From: Methylobacterium bullatum | GTDB taxonomy: Bacteria; Pseudomonadota; Alphaproteobacteria; Rhizobiales; Beijerinckiaceae | Direction: 5' to 3' | Assembly (NCBI RefSeq): GCF_014845095.1 | Contig: NZ_NKUG01000054.1 | Span: 31,209 to 95,208 of the forward strand | Length of the DNA stretch: 64,000 nucleotides | Part shown: positions 9,391 to 19,040 of the stretch, in pieces | Layout: each line of letters opens with the position of its first letter | Numbering within the stretch: the stretch's first letter is position 1 | The notes under the pieces: generated by a model | Databases searched by the model: none | Told to the model about the DNA's origin: nothing | Seen by the model: only the letters and a program-made list of their open reading frames with translations | Position numbers and translations under genes: made by a program

Positions 9391-9705
9391 TTAGCGCGCC
9401 GGACCGCCGGAAGTGGAACCGGTATTGGCTCCCATGCCCTTGTTGGTCTGATCGGAATTTCCGCCTTTTGCCGAATCGACTGCGCCGGCTCCTGGGGACA
9501 TCCCATTCTCGCCAATGGGACGGCTCGTGCTGCCGGTGGCCGGCGGCATATCCCGGGTGGACGGATTGTCGAGCGGACCACCCGTCGTCGTGCCGGCCTG
9601 TGGCACAGTCCGCTCCGGCTGCGAGACGTTGCCTGAGGGTGACTGCGCCAAGGCCGGGGAGGCTGCGAGAAGCAGGGCAGCGACGGTAAGCTTTGCAATG
9701 CGCAT
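9391..9705 (-). CDS. Small exported low-complexity protein, paralogue 2
   Basis: The 104-residue product has a signal peptide (MRIAKLTVAALLLAASPALA, then QSPSG) and a Gly/Ser/Thr/Pro-rich mature part. It resembles the protein at 8680-8985 at both ends: AQSPS and PERTVPQAGT near the N-terminus, DSAKGGN and GSTSGGP at the C-terminus. The TTGGP and TSGGP motifs recur within the protein. ATG 9705 is chosen because it begins the signal peptide. It is separated from accC by ~130 bp and followed by its own terminator, so it is probably an independent unit. No known function. Confidence 0.7.
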   Translation of the reverse strand: MRIAKLTVAALLLAASPALAQSPSGNVSQPERTVPQAGTTTGGPLDNPSTRDMPPATGSTSRPIGENGMSPGAGAVDSAKGGNSDQTNKGMGANTGSTSGGPAR

Positions 9706-9837
9706 GACGTTCGTCCTTCTGGGTTCGTGCTCCCACTGCGCCGGGCGGTCACCCTGGATTGCGAGCAATGAGAAACTTCTTATCCAGAGAACGAGCTTTA
9801 AGCGGAGCAGTTCCTCTCAGCCGTTTGTCGGCGTCAT

Positions 9838-11199
9838 TCAGGTCGTCGTCTCCGAGAGGCCACCGCCTTCGAGGAAGCTCTCCAGCCAATGGATGTCGTA
9901 GGCCCCCGCGAGGACCTCCGGATTTCGTACCAGCGTTCGGAACAGCGGAAGCGTCGTGTCGACGCCGGCGACCACGAATTCGTCGAGGGCGCGACGCAGG
10001 CGCATGAGGCATTCATGTCGGGTACGCCCGTGAACGATGAGTTTCCCGATCAGCGAATCGTAGTTCGGCGGGATGCGATACCCCTGATAGGCGGCAGAAT
10101 CGACGCGTACACCGAGCCCGCCGGGCGGATGGAAGTAGGTAATGAGCCCAGGCGATGGACGGAAGGTAGCCGGATGCTCGGCATTGATCCGGCACTCGAT
10201 GGCATGACCCGTGACCTTGATGTCCTCCTGCGTTACCGAGAGGGGCAGGCCAGCGGCCACACGGATTTGCTCGGACACGAGATCCACCCCGGTGATCATC
10301 TCCGTTACCGGATGCTCCACCTGGATGCGGGTATTCATCTCGATGAAGTAGAACCGCCCGTCCTCGTAGAGAAACTCGACCGTTCCGGCGCCGATATATT
10401 GCAGCTCCTGCATCGCCCGAGCGCAGATACCGCCGATTTCAGCACGGGTCGCCTCGTCGATCACCGGCGATCCGCCTTCCTCCCAGACTTTCTGGTGACG
10501 TCGCTGGAGCGAGCAATCGCGCTCGGCTAGGTGGACTGCCTTGCCGCGACCATCGCCCAGAACCTGAACTTCGATGTGCCGCGGCTTCTCGAGATATTTT
10601 TCGAGATAGACGGCATCGTCACCGAACGCCGCTTTCGCTTCGGTGCGCGCCATGTCGAGGGCTTGTTCGAGATCGGCCTCCGTACGCGCCACCTTCATGC
10701 CGCGGCCACCGCCACCGGAAGCGGCCTTCACCAGAACAGGATATCCGATCTCCGCCGCGATTCGCTTGGCCTCGACCGGATCGTCGACACCGCCCTCAGA
10801 GCCGGGCACACAAGGAATACCGAGCCGCTTGGCTGTGCGCTTGGCCTCGATCTTGTCGCCCATGATGCGGATATGCTCGGCCTTGGGACCGATGAAGCCG
10901 ATATTGTGATGGGCCAGCACTTCGGCGAAGCGCGCATTCTCCGACAGAAATCCGTAGCCCGGATGCACCGCATCCGCGCCGGTGATCTCACAGGCGGCGA
11001 TGATCGAGGGAATGTTGAGGTAGCTGTCCCTGGCCGAGGGCGGACCGATACAGACACTCTCGTCGGCGAGCCGCACATGCATGGCATCGGCATCCGCAGT
11101 CGAATGCACCGCCACGGTGGCGATCCCGAGTTCCTTGGCCGCGCGCAGGACGCGCAGGGCGATCTCGCCACGATTGGCGATCAGGATCTTTTCGAACAT
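9838..11199 (-). CDS. accC: Biotin carboxylase subunit of acetyl-CoA carboxylase
   Basis: The enzyme carboxylates biotin on AccB using ATP and bicarbonate, the first half-reaction of malonyl-CoA synthesis for fatty acids. The 453 residues start with the invariant [16 protein letters not shown]. The ATP-grasp glycine loop [14 protein letters not shown] lies near residue 160, and the active-site segments [14 protein letters not shown] and CRINAE follow. ATG 11199 is chosen; a GTG at 11214 would overlap the accB stop and add five residues. It follows accB on the same strand, the standard accB-accC pair. The C-terminal tail after HWLESFLE is slightly longer than usual. Confidence 0.97.
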   Translation of the reverse strand: MFEKILIANRGEIALRVLRAAKELGIATVAVHSTADADAMHVRLADESVCIGPPSARDSYLNIPSIIAACEITGADAVHPGYGFLSENARFAEVLAHHNIGFIGPKAEHIRIMGDKIEAKRTAKRLGIPCVPGSEGGVDDPVEAKRIAAEIGYPVLVKAASGGGGRGMKVARTEADLEQALDMARTEAKAAFGDDAVYLEKYLEKPRHIEVQVLGDGRGKAVHLAERDCSLQRRHQKVWEEGGSPVIDEATRAEIGGICARAMQELQYIGAGTVEFLYEDGRFYFIEMNTRIQVEHPVTEMITGVDLVSEQIRVAAGLPLSVTQEDIKVTGHAIECRINAEHPATFRPSPGLITYFHPPGGLGVRVDSAAYQGYRIPPNYDSLIGKLIVHGRTRHECLMRLRRALDEFVVAGVDTTLPLFRTLVRNPEVLAGAYDIHWLESFLEGGGLSETTT

Positions 11200-11210
11200 G
11201 GGGGGCGCTA

Positions 11211-11711
11211 TCACTCGATGACGAGGAGAGGTTCGCCGAACTCGACCGGCTGACCATCCTCGAAGAAGATCGCGGTCACCGTTCCGGCGCGGGGCGCGAC
11301 GATCTCGTTGAAGGTCTTCATCGCCTCGATCAGAAGCAGTTTCTCGCCTGCCGCCACCTGGGAGCCGATATCGACGAAGGCCTTTGCATCTGGCGAGGGC
11401 CGGCGATACGCGGTGCCGACCATGGGGGAGGGCACGGCGCCCGGATGACCGGCCCCGGCCTTGGCGCGCTCGCCAGCGGCGCCGGAGCCCGGCACGGGCA
11501 GTCCCGCCGCAGCGGGGGCGGCCGCCGCCACGGCAGGTGCGGGTGCCGCAACTTGGACATGCACGGGCTCAATCCGGCGGACCACGCGGATACGCAGGTC
11601 ACCCTTTTCCACTTCGATTTCGGTCAGATCCGTCTCGGTCACGAGTTTGGCGAGTTCGCGAACGAGCTCGGGATCGAAAGGTTCGTTCTTAGGCATCGGC
11701 ACCTTGGCCAT
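11211..11711 (-). CDS. accB: Biotin carboxyl carrier protein of acetyl-CoA carboxylase
   Basis: The 166-residue protein carries biotin for acetyl-CoA carboxylase. The C-terminal biotinyl domain has the EAMK motif with the acceptor Lys132, followed by the typical [11 protein letters not shown] segment. The N-terminal ~45 residues are the family's [20 protein letters not shown] region, joined by an Ala/Pro-rich flexible linker (residues ~50-90). It is encoded 5 bp after aroQ and just before accC, so the three are probably one operon. A second in-frame Met at residue 6 is an alternative start. Confidence 0.96.
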   Translation of the reverse strand: MAKVPMPKNEPFDPELVRELAKLVTETDLTEIEVEKGDLRIRVVRRIEPVHVQVAAPAPAVAAAAPAAAGLPVPGSGAAGERAKAGAGHPGAVPSPMVGTAYRRPSPDAKAFVDIGSQVAAGEKLLLIEAMKTFNEIVAPRAGTVTAIFFEDGQPVEFGEPLLVIE

Positions 11712-11716
11712 TCCGG

Positions 11717-12214
11717 TCAGTCTTGAGAGTTGGCGTCCGACGAAGCGTCGGACAAGAGCGAGGGGAGAGAGGGCAGACGGGACTGGAGCAGCCGCACCAG
11801 GGCTTCCAGGCCCAGACCGTAACTGTGCGGACCGAAACCGCAGATAACTCCGGCACAGACCGGGGCGATGAGCGAGACATGCCGGAAAGCTTCCCGCGCA
11901 TGCACGTTCGAGAGATGCACTTCGACCGCAATCGCGCCGCTACCGGCAATAGCATCGCGCAAGGCCACGGATGTATGGGTATAGGCAGCGGCGTTGATGA
12001 GCACGCCGGCGCCGGCAAGGCCCGCATCCTGCACGAAACCGACCAGTTCGCCCTCGTGATTGGTCTGACGCACGGTCAGCGCTACGCCGAGAGTGTCCGC
12101 GCGCGCACGAAGGTCACGCTCGATGTCATCGAGCGTCGCGGTCCCGTAGATGCCGGGCTCACGGCGACCGAGAAGGTTCAGGTTCGGTCCATGAAGGACG
12201 TGGATCGGGATCAT
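11717..12214 (-). CDS. aroQ: 3-dehydroquinate dehydratase, type II
   Basis: The enzyme dehydrates 3-dehydroquinate to 3-dehydroshikimate in the shikimate pathway. The 165-residue protein shows the type II pattern: [17 protein letters not shown] with catalytic Tyr23, TNHEGELV near residue 51, [17 protein letters not shown] near residues 73-89 with the catalytic-site His80, and [14 protein letters not shown] near residue 98. ATG 12214 gives the conserved N-terminus; the open frame upstream encodes unrelated sequence. It precedes accB by 5 bp, a neighbourhood common in alphaproteobacteria. The C-terminus has a Ser/Leu/Asp-rich tail. Confidence 0.96.
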   Translation of the reverse strand: MIPIHVLHGPNLNLLGRREPGIYGTATLDDIERDLRARADTLGVALTVRQTNHEGELVGFVQDAGLAGAGVLINAAAYTHTSVALRDAIAGSGAIAVEVHLSNVHAREAFRHVSLIAPVCAGVICGFGPHSYGLGLEALVRLLQSRLPSLPSLLSDASSDANSQD

Positions 12215-12326
12215 GATATCGCGTTCGAAGCGCCGGCTGTGCCAAGCGGTCGGGGCAGTGGTCGTAGACGATCGTTCCGGATAGCGACAGGCGCAGGCCG
12301 GAACAATCGCCGAGGAGCATAAGCCT

Positions 12327-13136
12327 TCAGCAACTCGCGTGGCCGCACTGGCGGATGTCACCGATAGTCTTACGGATCGGGTCGACACCGACAGCGCCGG
12401 GGATGATCTCATCGCCGATGATAAAAGCGGGCGTACCGGAAAGGCCGAGCTTGTCACCGAGGCCGACATTCTCCGCCAGCGCTGCCTTCACCTCCGCTCC
12501 CTGTGCATCCTTCTGCAGCTTGGCGATATCGAGACCCATATCCTTGGCCAAGGCGATCGCACGCTCGCCGTTGACCCGGCCCTTGCTCTCCAGCAGCTTG
12601 ACGTGGAACTCGAACAGCTTGTCACCCTTGAGCTGCTGCTTGGCCGCCAGCGAAATCTTGCTGGCTTCGAGAGATTCCGCGCCGAGGACGGGGAAATCCT
12701 TCAGAACCACGCGCAGCTTGGGATCGCCTTTCACCAGCGTCTGGATGTCGGCGAGTGCCTTGCGGCAATAACCGCAATTGTAGTCGAAGAACTCCACAAG
12801 AGTGACATCGCCGGTCGGGTTGCCGACCACGACGCCGTGAGGTGAGTTGACCAGAGCCTCACGGGATTCCTTCAGCGCGGCGGATTGTGCCAGCTTCTGT
12901 GTTTCCTGCTGGCGCCGCTCACCCTCGGCGATGGCCTCCTGCAGGACATCGGGATTCTTGACGAGGTAATCCTTGATGATCGCCTCAATCGCCTGGCGCT
13001 GCACATCGGTGAAGGCCGCAGCCGCGGTCGGGGCCGTTTGCGCGGGAGCCGGGGCCTGCGCGACAGCGCTCGAAACGCCGGAAGCGAGCGCGCCGACGAG
13101 GGCAACGGACGAAAGAAGGTGGCGAAGCAGGCGCAT
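12327..13136 (-). CDS. DsbA-family periplasmic thiol-disulfide oxidoreductase
   Basis: The 269-residue protein has a signal peptide (residues ~1-26, cleavage after AVA) and an Ala/Pro-rich linker. An N-terminal helical segment follows (residues ~43-90), as in Com1/ScsC-like DsbA proteins, and then a thioredoxin fold. The active site is CGYC at Cys121-Cys124, within VEFFDYNCGYCRKAL. The cis-proline loop is SGTPAFIIGDE. Two further cysteines occur in the last seven residues (CGHASC), which is unusual. It likely oxidises or isomerises disulfides in the periplasm. It lies 112 bp upstream of aroQ, on the same strand and divergent from the aminotransferase gene. Confidence 0.93.
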   Translation of the reverse strand: MRLLRHLLSSVALVGALASGVSSAVAQAPAPAQTAPTAAAAFTDVQRQAIEAIIKDYLVKNPDVLQEAIAEGERRQQETQKLAQSAALKESREALVNSPHGVVVGNPTGDVTLVEFFDYNCGYCRKALADIQTLVKGDPKLRVVLKDFPVLGAESLEASKISLAAKQQLKGDKLFEFHVKLLESKGRVNGERAIALAKDMGLDIAKLQKDAQGAEVKAALAENVGLGDKLGLSGTPAFIIGDEIIPGAVGVDPIRKTIGDIRQCGHASC

Positions 13137-13321
13137 TGATCCTCGCGGGGTCGCGTCCCGTCGGCCGTGGTCAGGCGCGGGACAACCGGTCGTTAGCCAC
13201 CGGGTTAGGCGTTTTCGCGGCGGCGGGTCAATTGTTCGCCCGCCCCGCCAGCTCCCGCGCGGTAGGCGCGGAACGGATCGGTGGCCTGGAAGGGGAGGGC
13301 GCAGGAGAGTAAACCAGCGCC

Positions 13322-14512
13322 ATGACACCAGCCGACGATCGCTCTGACATCAGCATTTCCGCCAAAACCTCTCTCCGCGCGAGTCGCGTGGCGCCCTTCC
13401 TTGCCATGGACATCATGGCGGCCGCCGCGATCCGCGACAAACAGGGCGACGGCGTGATCCATATGGAAATTGGGCAACCCTCTGCTCCTGCGCCGCGCCG
13501 CGTGATCGAGGCCGCGCAACGCGCTCTGGAAACCGGCAGGCTGCCATATACCGATGCCTGCGGAATCCCGGCTCTCCGCGAGCGCATCGCCCGGTCCTAT
13601 CGCGACACCTACGGCGTCGCTGTGGCCCCCGACCGGATCGTCGTCACCACCGGCTCCTCGGCCGGCTTCGTGCTGGCTTTTCTCAGCCTGTTCGATGCCG
13701 GAGCGCGCATAGCGGTGCCACAGCCAGGCTATCCCGCCTATCGCAGCATACTCCACGCATTGGACCTCGTTCCCGCACCCATGATCCTGCGGGAGGACGA
13801 CCGCTTCGCTCCGACCAGCGAGGCTTTGCGCGCCCTCCATCGCCGCGAGGCCCTCTCCGGGATACTGGTGATGAGCCCGGCCAATCCGTCGGGCACGGTC
13901 ATCGAGCCTGCCCGTCTCGCGGAGCTCTGTGCCACGGCTCGAGATCTTGGGCTGCCCTTCATCTCCGACGAAATCTATCACGGACTCAGCTACGGAATTC
14001 CCGCCGAGACCGCGCTGAAATTCGATCCCAACGCCATCGTCATCAATTCGTTCTCGAAGACCTTTTGCATGACCGGCTGGCGCATCGGCTGGATGGTTGT
14101 CCCGCCCTGGCTGGTCAGGCCCGTCGAGCGTTTGGCGCAGAACCTCTACATCTCGGCCCCCTACCTCTCGCAGGTCGCCGCACTGGCGGCTTTCGACGCG
14201 ACGGAAGAGGCAGAGACGATCCGCCTCGGCTACGCCGCGAACCGGGCGTTGCTGCTCGACGCGTTTCCCTCCCTCGGCCTGGGGCGGACACATCCGGCCG
14301 ATGGTGCCTTCTATCTCTACGCTGATGTCGCAGGCCTCACCGACGACGCATCATCCTTCTGCCGCCGGATGCTGGAACAGGCGGGGGTAGCCGCGACCCC
14401 TGGGCTCGATTTCGACGCTGCCGAGGGAGGCCACCATGTGCGGTTCTCCTTCGCGGGATCCGAAGGGGATTGCGTGGAAGCCGTGCGGCGCCTGAAGTCG
14501 TGGCTTGGGTGA
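13322..14512 (+). CDS. PLP-dependent class I/II aminotransferase
   Basis: The 396-residue protein is a fold-type I aminotransferase. Lys246, in SFSKTFCMTGWRIGW, is the Schiff-base lysine. Other landmarks are the LPYTDACGIPALRERIA segment, TTGSSAGF near residue 109, SPANPSGT near residue 185 and SDEIYHGLSY near residue 215. The sequence is closest to the aspartate/aromatic group of aminotransferases; substrate specificity is not readable. It is divergent from the DsbA-like gene with 185 bp between starts. The proposed start has a moderate ribosome binding site (GGAGAG), about 15 bp upstream. Confidence 0.93.
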   Translation: MTPADDRSDISISAKTSLRASRVAPFLAMDIMAAAAIRDKQGDGVIHMEIGQPSAPAPRRVIEAAQRALETGRLPYTDACGIPALRERIARSYRDTYGVAVAPDRIVVTTGSSAGFVLAFLSLFDAGARIAVPQPGYPAYRSILHALDLVPAPMILREDDRFAPTSEALRALHRREALSGILVMSPANPSGTVIEPARLAELCATARDLGLPFISDEIYHGLSYGIPAETALKFDPNAIVINSFSKTFCMTGWRIGWMVVPPWLVRPVERLAQNLYISAPYLSQVAALAAFDATEEAETIRLGYAANRALLLDAFPSLGLGRTHPADGAFYLYADVAGLTDDASSFCRRMLEQAGVAATPGLDFDAAEGGHHVRFSFAGSEGDCVEAVRRLKSWLG

Positions 14513-14538
14513 TGTCTCGCCCATCGACAGAAAAATGG

Positions 14539-14556
14539 CCCCGGATCGCTCCGGGG
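14539..14556 (-). terminator. Terminator downstream of the TorF-type pseudogene
   Basis: A 7-bp stem CCCCGGA with a TCGC loop, followed on the minus strand by CATTTTTC. It closely resembles the terminator after the intact paralogue (62444-62471), evidence that gene and terminator were duplicated together. Confidence 0.7.
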
Positions 14557-14585
14557 TCCTCCGTTCTAGTCGCTCGGCTCCGCGC

Positions 14586-15560
14586 TTAGCGGAACAGGTT
14601 CAGGAACCCGCCCGGCTCGGCATAGATGCCCGGTGCCGCCGTGGATGTCTGGAAGGTGATCGAACCGATCACCGCATCGCCGCACCATTTCGAAATTCCG
14701 CCATTGGTCACCTGGCGGAAGTCACCACTGAAGGCGGCGCACTCGGCCTTGGTCAGATCGGTATCATGGTAGCGTACGTCGAGAACGATGTTCTTGTAGG
14801 TGTAGGACAGGCCGACGTTCCCATAGAGGTAGCTCGGCAGGTTGAATGAAGTGAACCGCCCGATATCCGCATTGAATCCGGTAGCCGAGTTCTTTGCGGC
14901 GCCAAGAAAGAAGTAGCCGAGCTCGGACAACAGCGAGAACCCGCCCGCATAAGACTCCGGCAGGAACGGGAACAGCGATGCCGGCAATGTGTAAGCGGCC
15001 GTTCCGGACGCATAGGTACTGATCGCGTGCGTACCGAAGAAATTCGGTGAAAAGAACACGTTCGTGCCCAGCGTCAGCGAATCTGTCGCGGTGTAGAGCA
15101 TCTTACCGGCGGCTTCGTAAAAGTCCGAGTTCTTCGTCGAAAACGCCGTGCCGCCCGGCAGGATGACCTGCTGCTAGTTGGGATAAAAATACTACAGGAC
15201 GCCGAGATCGAAGGCGAACTTTCCGAAGGTCGGGCGAATACCGGCGATCAGATCAAACTCCATGTCCGGCCGGGTGGGAAGGCGGGTCTGATAGGTGGCG
15301 AAGCCCGCATAGGCGAAGTTGTTCAGGAACTGGGCTTCGAAAAACGTCTGATAGCTTCCCTGCAGGTTCGATTGCGACACGCCGCGGAAGTTATAGTCCG
15401 TCTGATAGCGCGAGCCGAAAGAGAAGCCGATGAGTGGGTCGGCGGCCTTCGCCTCGACCGGCATGGCTTTGGGAACGGACAGATCGGTAGCAATCGCCGG
15501 TGATAGAGCGACACCCGCAAGTGTACCGAACGCCAGCAATGATGTGTACAAACGGCGCAT
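14586..15560 (-). pseudogene. TorF-family putative porin interrupted by two amber codons
   Basis: The reading frame spans 325 codons and is parallel along its length to the intact porin at 61463-62419 (318 residues). It has a signal peptide and the shared segments MPVEAKAADPLIGFSFGSRY, DYNFRGVSQSN and a C-terminal SKWCGDAVIGSITFQTS. Two in-frame TAG codons interrupt it, at 15192-15194 and 15174-15176, where the paralogue has Tyr (GVLYYFYP) and Glu (YPNEKR). The frame is otherwise unbroken, with no frameshift. It is most simply a recently inactivated duplicate. The second half (14586-15101) still has a Met but no ribosome binding site. TorF (TIGR02001) proteins are outer-membrane beta-barrels of unclear substrate. 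Confidence 0.85.
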
Positions 15561-15970
15561 GGCCCGATCCTTTTATTGATGGCCGCTAGGGTTGTGACAA
15601 CATAAACCCTCTTTCAAAGAGATTCCCCAGTCTTCCAGGCCGACTTGAAAACACTCCGGCCGTCTCGCGACGGCGAAGACAGCAGGATAACAACCGTCCT
15701 TTCCGACGTCGTATACTTTGTCTTCAAATCCTGCTCGACCGTAAGCGATCATGGCTTCGGAAAAAATTGCTTTGCTGAAAAATTCCCAATCAATCACATA
15801 TTATTATTTTAGAAATTGGTTTTTTTACTCACTGAAGGCAGTCAGAACAATATTTATAATGACAATGCACAACAGTTATCATTCGGCCATGGAAATCTGC
15901 CCGCGGACGCGGTCTCTCGATCCGTCAAAGGTCGTTGCCTCGCCCACTGACCTCGAAGCGACAAACGAAA
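15561..15970. other. A+T-rich intergenic region upstream of the pseudogene
   Basis: No gene is supportable here. Positions ~15770-15880 are very A+T-rich for this genome (for example ATATTATTATTTTAG and a run of T at ~15820). This stretch probably once held the porin promoter. Short open frames on both strands have no recognisable product. Confidence 0.45.
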
Positions 15971-15999
15971 CGGGCCGCATCCTGTCTGGATGCGGCCCG
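15971..15999 (-). terminator. Terminator of rne
   Basis: A perfect 12-bp stem CGGGCCGCATCC with a five-base loop lies 36 bp past the rne stop and is followed on the minus strand by TTTCGTTTG. Confidence 0.85.
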
Positions 16000-16034
16000 C
16001 TCGAACGTTGGGATAGGCGTTATCGGGAGTTGGA

Positions 16035-19000
16035 CTAATCGCCCGTGAGCGCGGCCTTGGTCCGCGACCACCATCCGGCGCGCTTCGGACGATCCGGATC
16101 GATTGGCGTTAGCACGACTGCTACCGGCTCGGGGGCCGGAGTTGCAGCCGGAACCGGCTCCGTCGCGGCAATATCCGAATCCACCGTATCGCTGACCAAC
16201 GCCTCCGGAGCTGCCGCCTCAGCGGCAGGTATCGAAGGCTCTTCAGCGACCGGGAGGTCTACCGAAACGGGTGCGGGTGCCGTTTCCGACGCCTCCTGAG
16301 GCAGGCCGGTCGAAACCTGAGCAACCTCTTCGAAGGAGGCCGACACGGCCTGCTGCTCTTCGCCATTCTCGCGCGGGCGACCTTCTGTGCGGTCACGACC
16401 GCGTCCGCCTCGGCGTCCACGACGACGACGGCGACCGGCCCCCTCGTCGTCGGACAAGTCGGACCGAGGTGTTGCCTCGCCGTCCCGGACATCTGCTACG
16501 ACGAGCTCATCGCCGTCATTCTCTCCAACCCGTCCATCCGAATCTTCGCCGGTTTGATCGTCGTTGTCCCGGCTCTCGCTGTCGGTCTCGTCGTCGCCGG
16601 ACTGCTCGTCTTCGCCGGTCGCGTGATCCCCCGACGATTCGCCGGTCTCGTGGCGACCACCACGCCGCCGCCGACGCCGACGACGACCGCCCGATCGGCC
16701 TTCGCCATTGCCTTCACTCGACTTCTCGCGCGGTGCCTCCGGCTCGACCGGTTCGGCCTCAGCCTCGAGGATGGCCTCTTCCTCATCGTCGCCGTCGATA
16801 TCCTCGTCGGCATCGAGCTGAGGCGAGATCGCCACGGCGCGGACCCCGGTTACGGGACCCTCGCTCCTGATCGCCAACTCACCTCGATCGAGCTGGAACG
16901 CCGATGTCGCGGCCAGCCGCTCGTCCGCGGCAATGGTCACGGTGACGCCAAAGCGGATTTCCAGTTCGCGCAGATGCGCACGCTTCTGGTTCAGGATGTA
17001 GAGCGCCGCCTCCGTGCGGGTGCGAAGGATGAGATTGTGTGTCGTGCTCTTGAGAAGCGACTCCTCGATGGCGCGCAGGATCTGAAGGGCCACCGAGGCG
17101 GTGGCGCGGACATATCCCGAGCCACCGCAATGGACGCAGGGGAGCGACGAGCTCTCCAGCATGCCGGTGCGGATGCGCTGGCGGCTCATTTCGAGCAGAC
17201 CGAAGGGCGAGATGCGGCCGACCTGAATGCGTGCGCGATCGTTTTTCAGGCAATCGTTGAGCTTCTTCTCGACCGCGCGGTTGTTGCGCTTCTCTTCCAT
17301 GTCGATGAAGTCGATCACGACGAGACCAGCGAGATCGCGCAGGCGAAGCTGGCGGGCGACCTCTTCGGCCGCCTCCAGATTGGTGCGGAGTGCCGTGTCC
17401 TCAATGTCGTGCTCGCGGGTCGAGCGGCCCGAATTGACGTCGATGGAAACCAGGGCTTCGGTCGGGTTGATGACGAGGTAGCCGCCTGACTTCAGCGTCA
17501 CATGCGTCGAGAACATCGCATCGAGCTGTTGCTCGACTCCGTGGCGCGCGAAAATCGGCGTCGGGTCGCGATAGGGCTGCACCACTTTGGACTGGCCCGG
17601 CATCAGCATGCGCATGAAGTCGCGGGCCTCGCGGTACGCCTCGTCGCCCGCCACAAGGATGTCGTCGATATCCTTGTTGTAGAGGTCGCGGATGGCGCGC
17701 TTGATGAGCGAACCTTCCTCGTAGACCAGGGCCGGCGCAGAGGAGGACAGCGTCAACTCACGCACGCTTTCCCAGAGGCGCATGAGATATTCGAAGTCGC
17801 GCTTGATCTCCGGCTTGGTCCGGGACGCACCGGCAGTGCGCAAGATCACGCCCATGCCTTCCGGAACCTCAAGATCCTGGGCGACTTCCTTGAGGCGCTT
17901 GCGGTCGGCCGCCGAGGTGATCTTACGCGAGATGCCGCCGCCACGGCCGGTATTGGGCATCAGCACCGAGTAGCGGCCAGCCAGCGACAGATACGTGGTC
18001 AGTGCCGCGCCCTTGGTGCCACGCTCCTCCTTGACGACCTGTACCAGGATGATCTGGCGGCGCTTGATCACCTCCTGAATCTTGTAGTGGCGGCGATAGG
18101 TACGGGGGCGCTCGGGGATCTCGGCCAGAGCGTCGCCGTTACCGCCGACCTGGGCGATCTTGTGCTCGCCATCCTCACCATCATGCTCGTCGTCCGAATC
18201 CTCGTCGTCGGATTCGTCCTCCTCGTCGTCCGAATCGTCGTCCTCGTCCGATTCATCTTCGTCGGTCTCTTCGTCCTCGTCGGTTTCGTCTTCGAGAACG
18301 GGGGCATCGGGATGCCCCTCGGCGACTGGTTCCGCCACGTCCACTTGGGCCGGCGCCGCTTCTTCGAGCGCAGATGAGGTCGCCTTTACCGGTGCGGAGA
18401 CTTCGCCTTCGAGGGAAGCGGGCGGCAGATCGGACGATTCATCCGAGCCGGGCTCGATGCCGATGGCCTCGGACGGGACGACATCCGCAGGGGCGGCCTC
18501 GTCATTGACGCTCACGTCGCCGTCGAGCTCGCCGGCGGTCTTTGATACGATGGGATGCTCACCGGATTCGTTGCTGGGCGGTGCCGAGGCCTGACCCGAC
18601 TGCTCCTCTGCAAGACCTACCTCGACGGTCTCCGAAACGTCTTCGGCACTCACTGTCTCGCTGGTCTTGGCGGATGCAGCCTCTGCACGGCGCCCACGCG
18701 AACGGCGGCGCGGCTTGCGCTCCTCGCGTTCGCGGTGCTCCTCGGCGTCCCGCGCCTCGTCTTCCAGCAACGCCTGACGATCGGCGAGGGGGATCTGATA
18801 ATAGTCGGGATGAATCTCGCTGAAGGCGAGGAAACCGTGGCGGTTGCCGCCATACTCGATGAAGGCTGCTTGGAGCGAAGGCTCCACGCGCGTCACTTTG
18901 GCAAGGTAGATGTTGCCACGAAGCTGACGCCGATTGGCCGCCTCGAAGTCGAACTCCTCGACCCTAGACCCGTGGACCGTGACGACCCGGGTTTCCTCCG

Positions 19001-19040
19001 GGTGCATCGCATCGATGAGCATCTTGTTGTTGTTGGCCAT
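16035..19040 (-). CDS. rne: Ribonuclease E/G-family endoribonuclease (RNase E)
   Basis: The 1001-residue enzyme processes rRNA and tRNA precursors and initiates mRNA decay, usually as the degradosome scaffold. The S1 domain begins near residue 37 (RGNIYLAKVTRVEPSLQAAF) and is split by a large, very acidic insert (about residues 90-312, with an Asp/Glu/Ser run at ~247-290), as in other alphaproteobacterial RNase E. Catalytic Asp residues lie in SIDVNSGRST (~530) and VVIDFIDMEE (~575). The zinc-link CVHC is near residue 635. The C-terminal third is Arg/Gly-rich then Pro/Ala/Glu-rich and disordered, suited to RNA and partner binding. It is divergent from the amidase gene. Confidence 0.96.
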   Translation of the reverse strand: MANNNKMLIDAMHPEETRVVTVHGSRVEEFDFEAANRRQLRGNIYLAKVTRVEPSLQAAFIEYGGNRHGFLAFSEIHPDYYQIPLADRQALLEDEARDAEEHREREERKPRRRSRGRRAEAASAKTSETVSAEDVSETVEVGLAEEQSGQASAPPSNESGEHPIVSKTAGELDGDVSVNDEAAPADVVPSEAIGIEPGSDESSDLPPASLEGEVSAPVKATSSALEEAAPAQVDVAEPVAEGHPDAPVLEDETDEDEETDEDESDEDDDSDDEEDESDDEDSDDEHDGEDGEHKIAQVGGNGDALAEIPERPRTYRRHYKIQEVIKRRQIILVQVVKEERGTKGAALTTYLSLAGRYSVLMPNTGRGGGISRKITSAADRKRLKEVAQDLEVPEGMGVILRTAGASRTKPEIKRDFEYLMRLWESVRELTLSSSAPALVYEEGSLIKRAIRDLYNKDIDDILVAGDEAYREARDFMRMLMPGQSKVVQPYRDPTPIFARHGVEQQLDAMFSTHVTLKSGGYLVINPTEALVSIDVNSGRSTREHDIEDTALRTNLEAAEEVARQLRLRDLAGLVVIDFIDMEEKRNNRAVEKKLNDCLKNDRARIQVGRISPFGLLEMSRQRIRTGMLESSSLPCVHCGGSGYVRATASVALQILRAIEESLLKSTTHNLILRTRTEAALYILNQKRAHLRELEIRFGVTVTIAADERLAATSAFQLDRGELAIRSEGPVTGVRAVAISPQLDADEDIDGDDEEEAILEAEAEPVEPEAPREKSSEGNGEGRSGGRRRRRRRRGGRHETGESSGDHATGEDEQSGDDETDSESRDNDDQTGEDSDGRVGENDGDELVVADVRDGEATPRSDLSDDEGAGRRRRRGRRGGRGRDRTEGRPRENGEEQQAVSASFEEVAQVSTGLPQEASETAPAPVSVDLPVAEEPSIPAAEAAAPEALVSDTVDSDIAATEPVPAATPAPEPVAVVLTPIDPDRPKRAGWWSRTKAALTGD

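Noticed and set aside
15573..15797. A 74-codon minus-strand frame upstream of the porin pseudogene
   Set aside because: No ribosome binding site, no family resemblance, and it lies in the likely promoter region.
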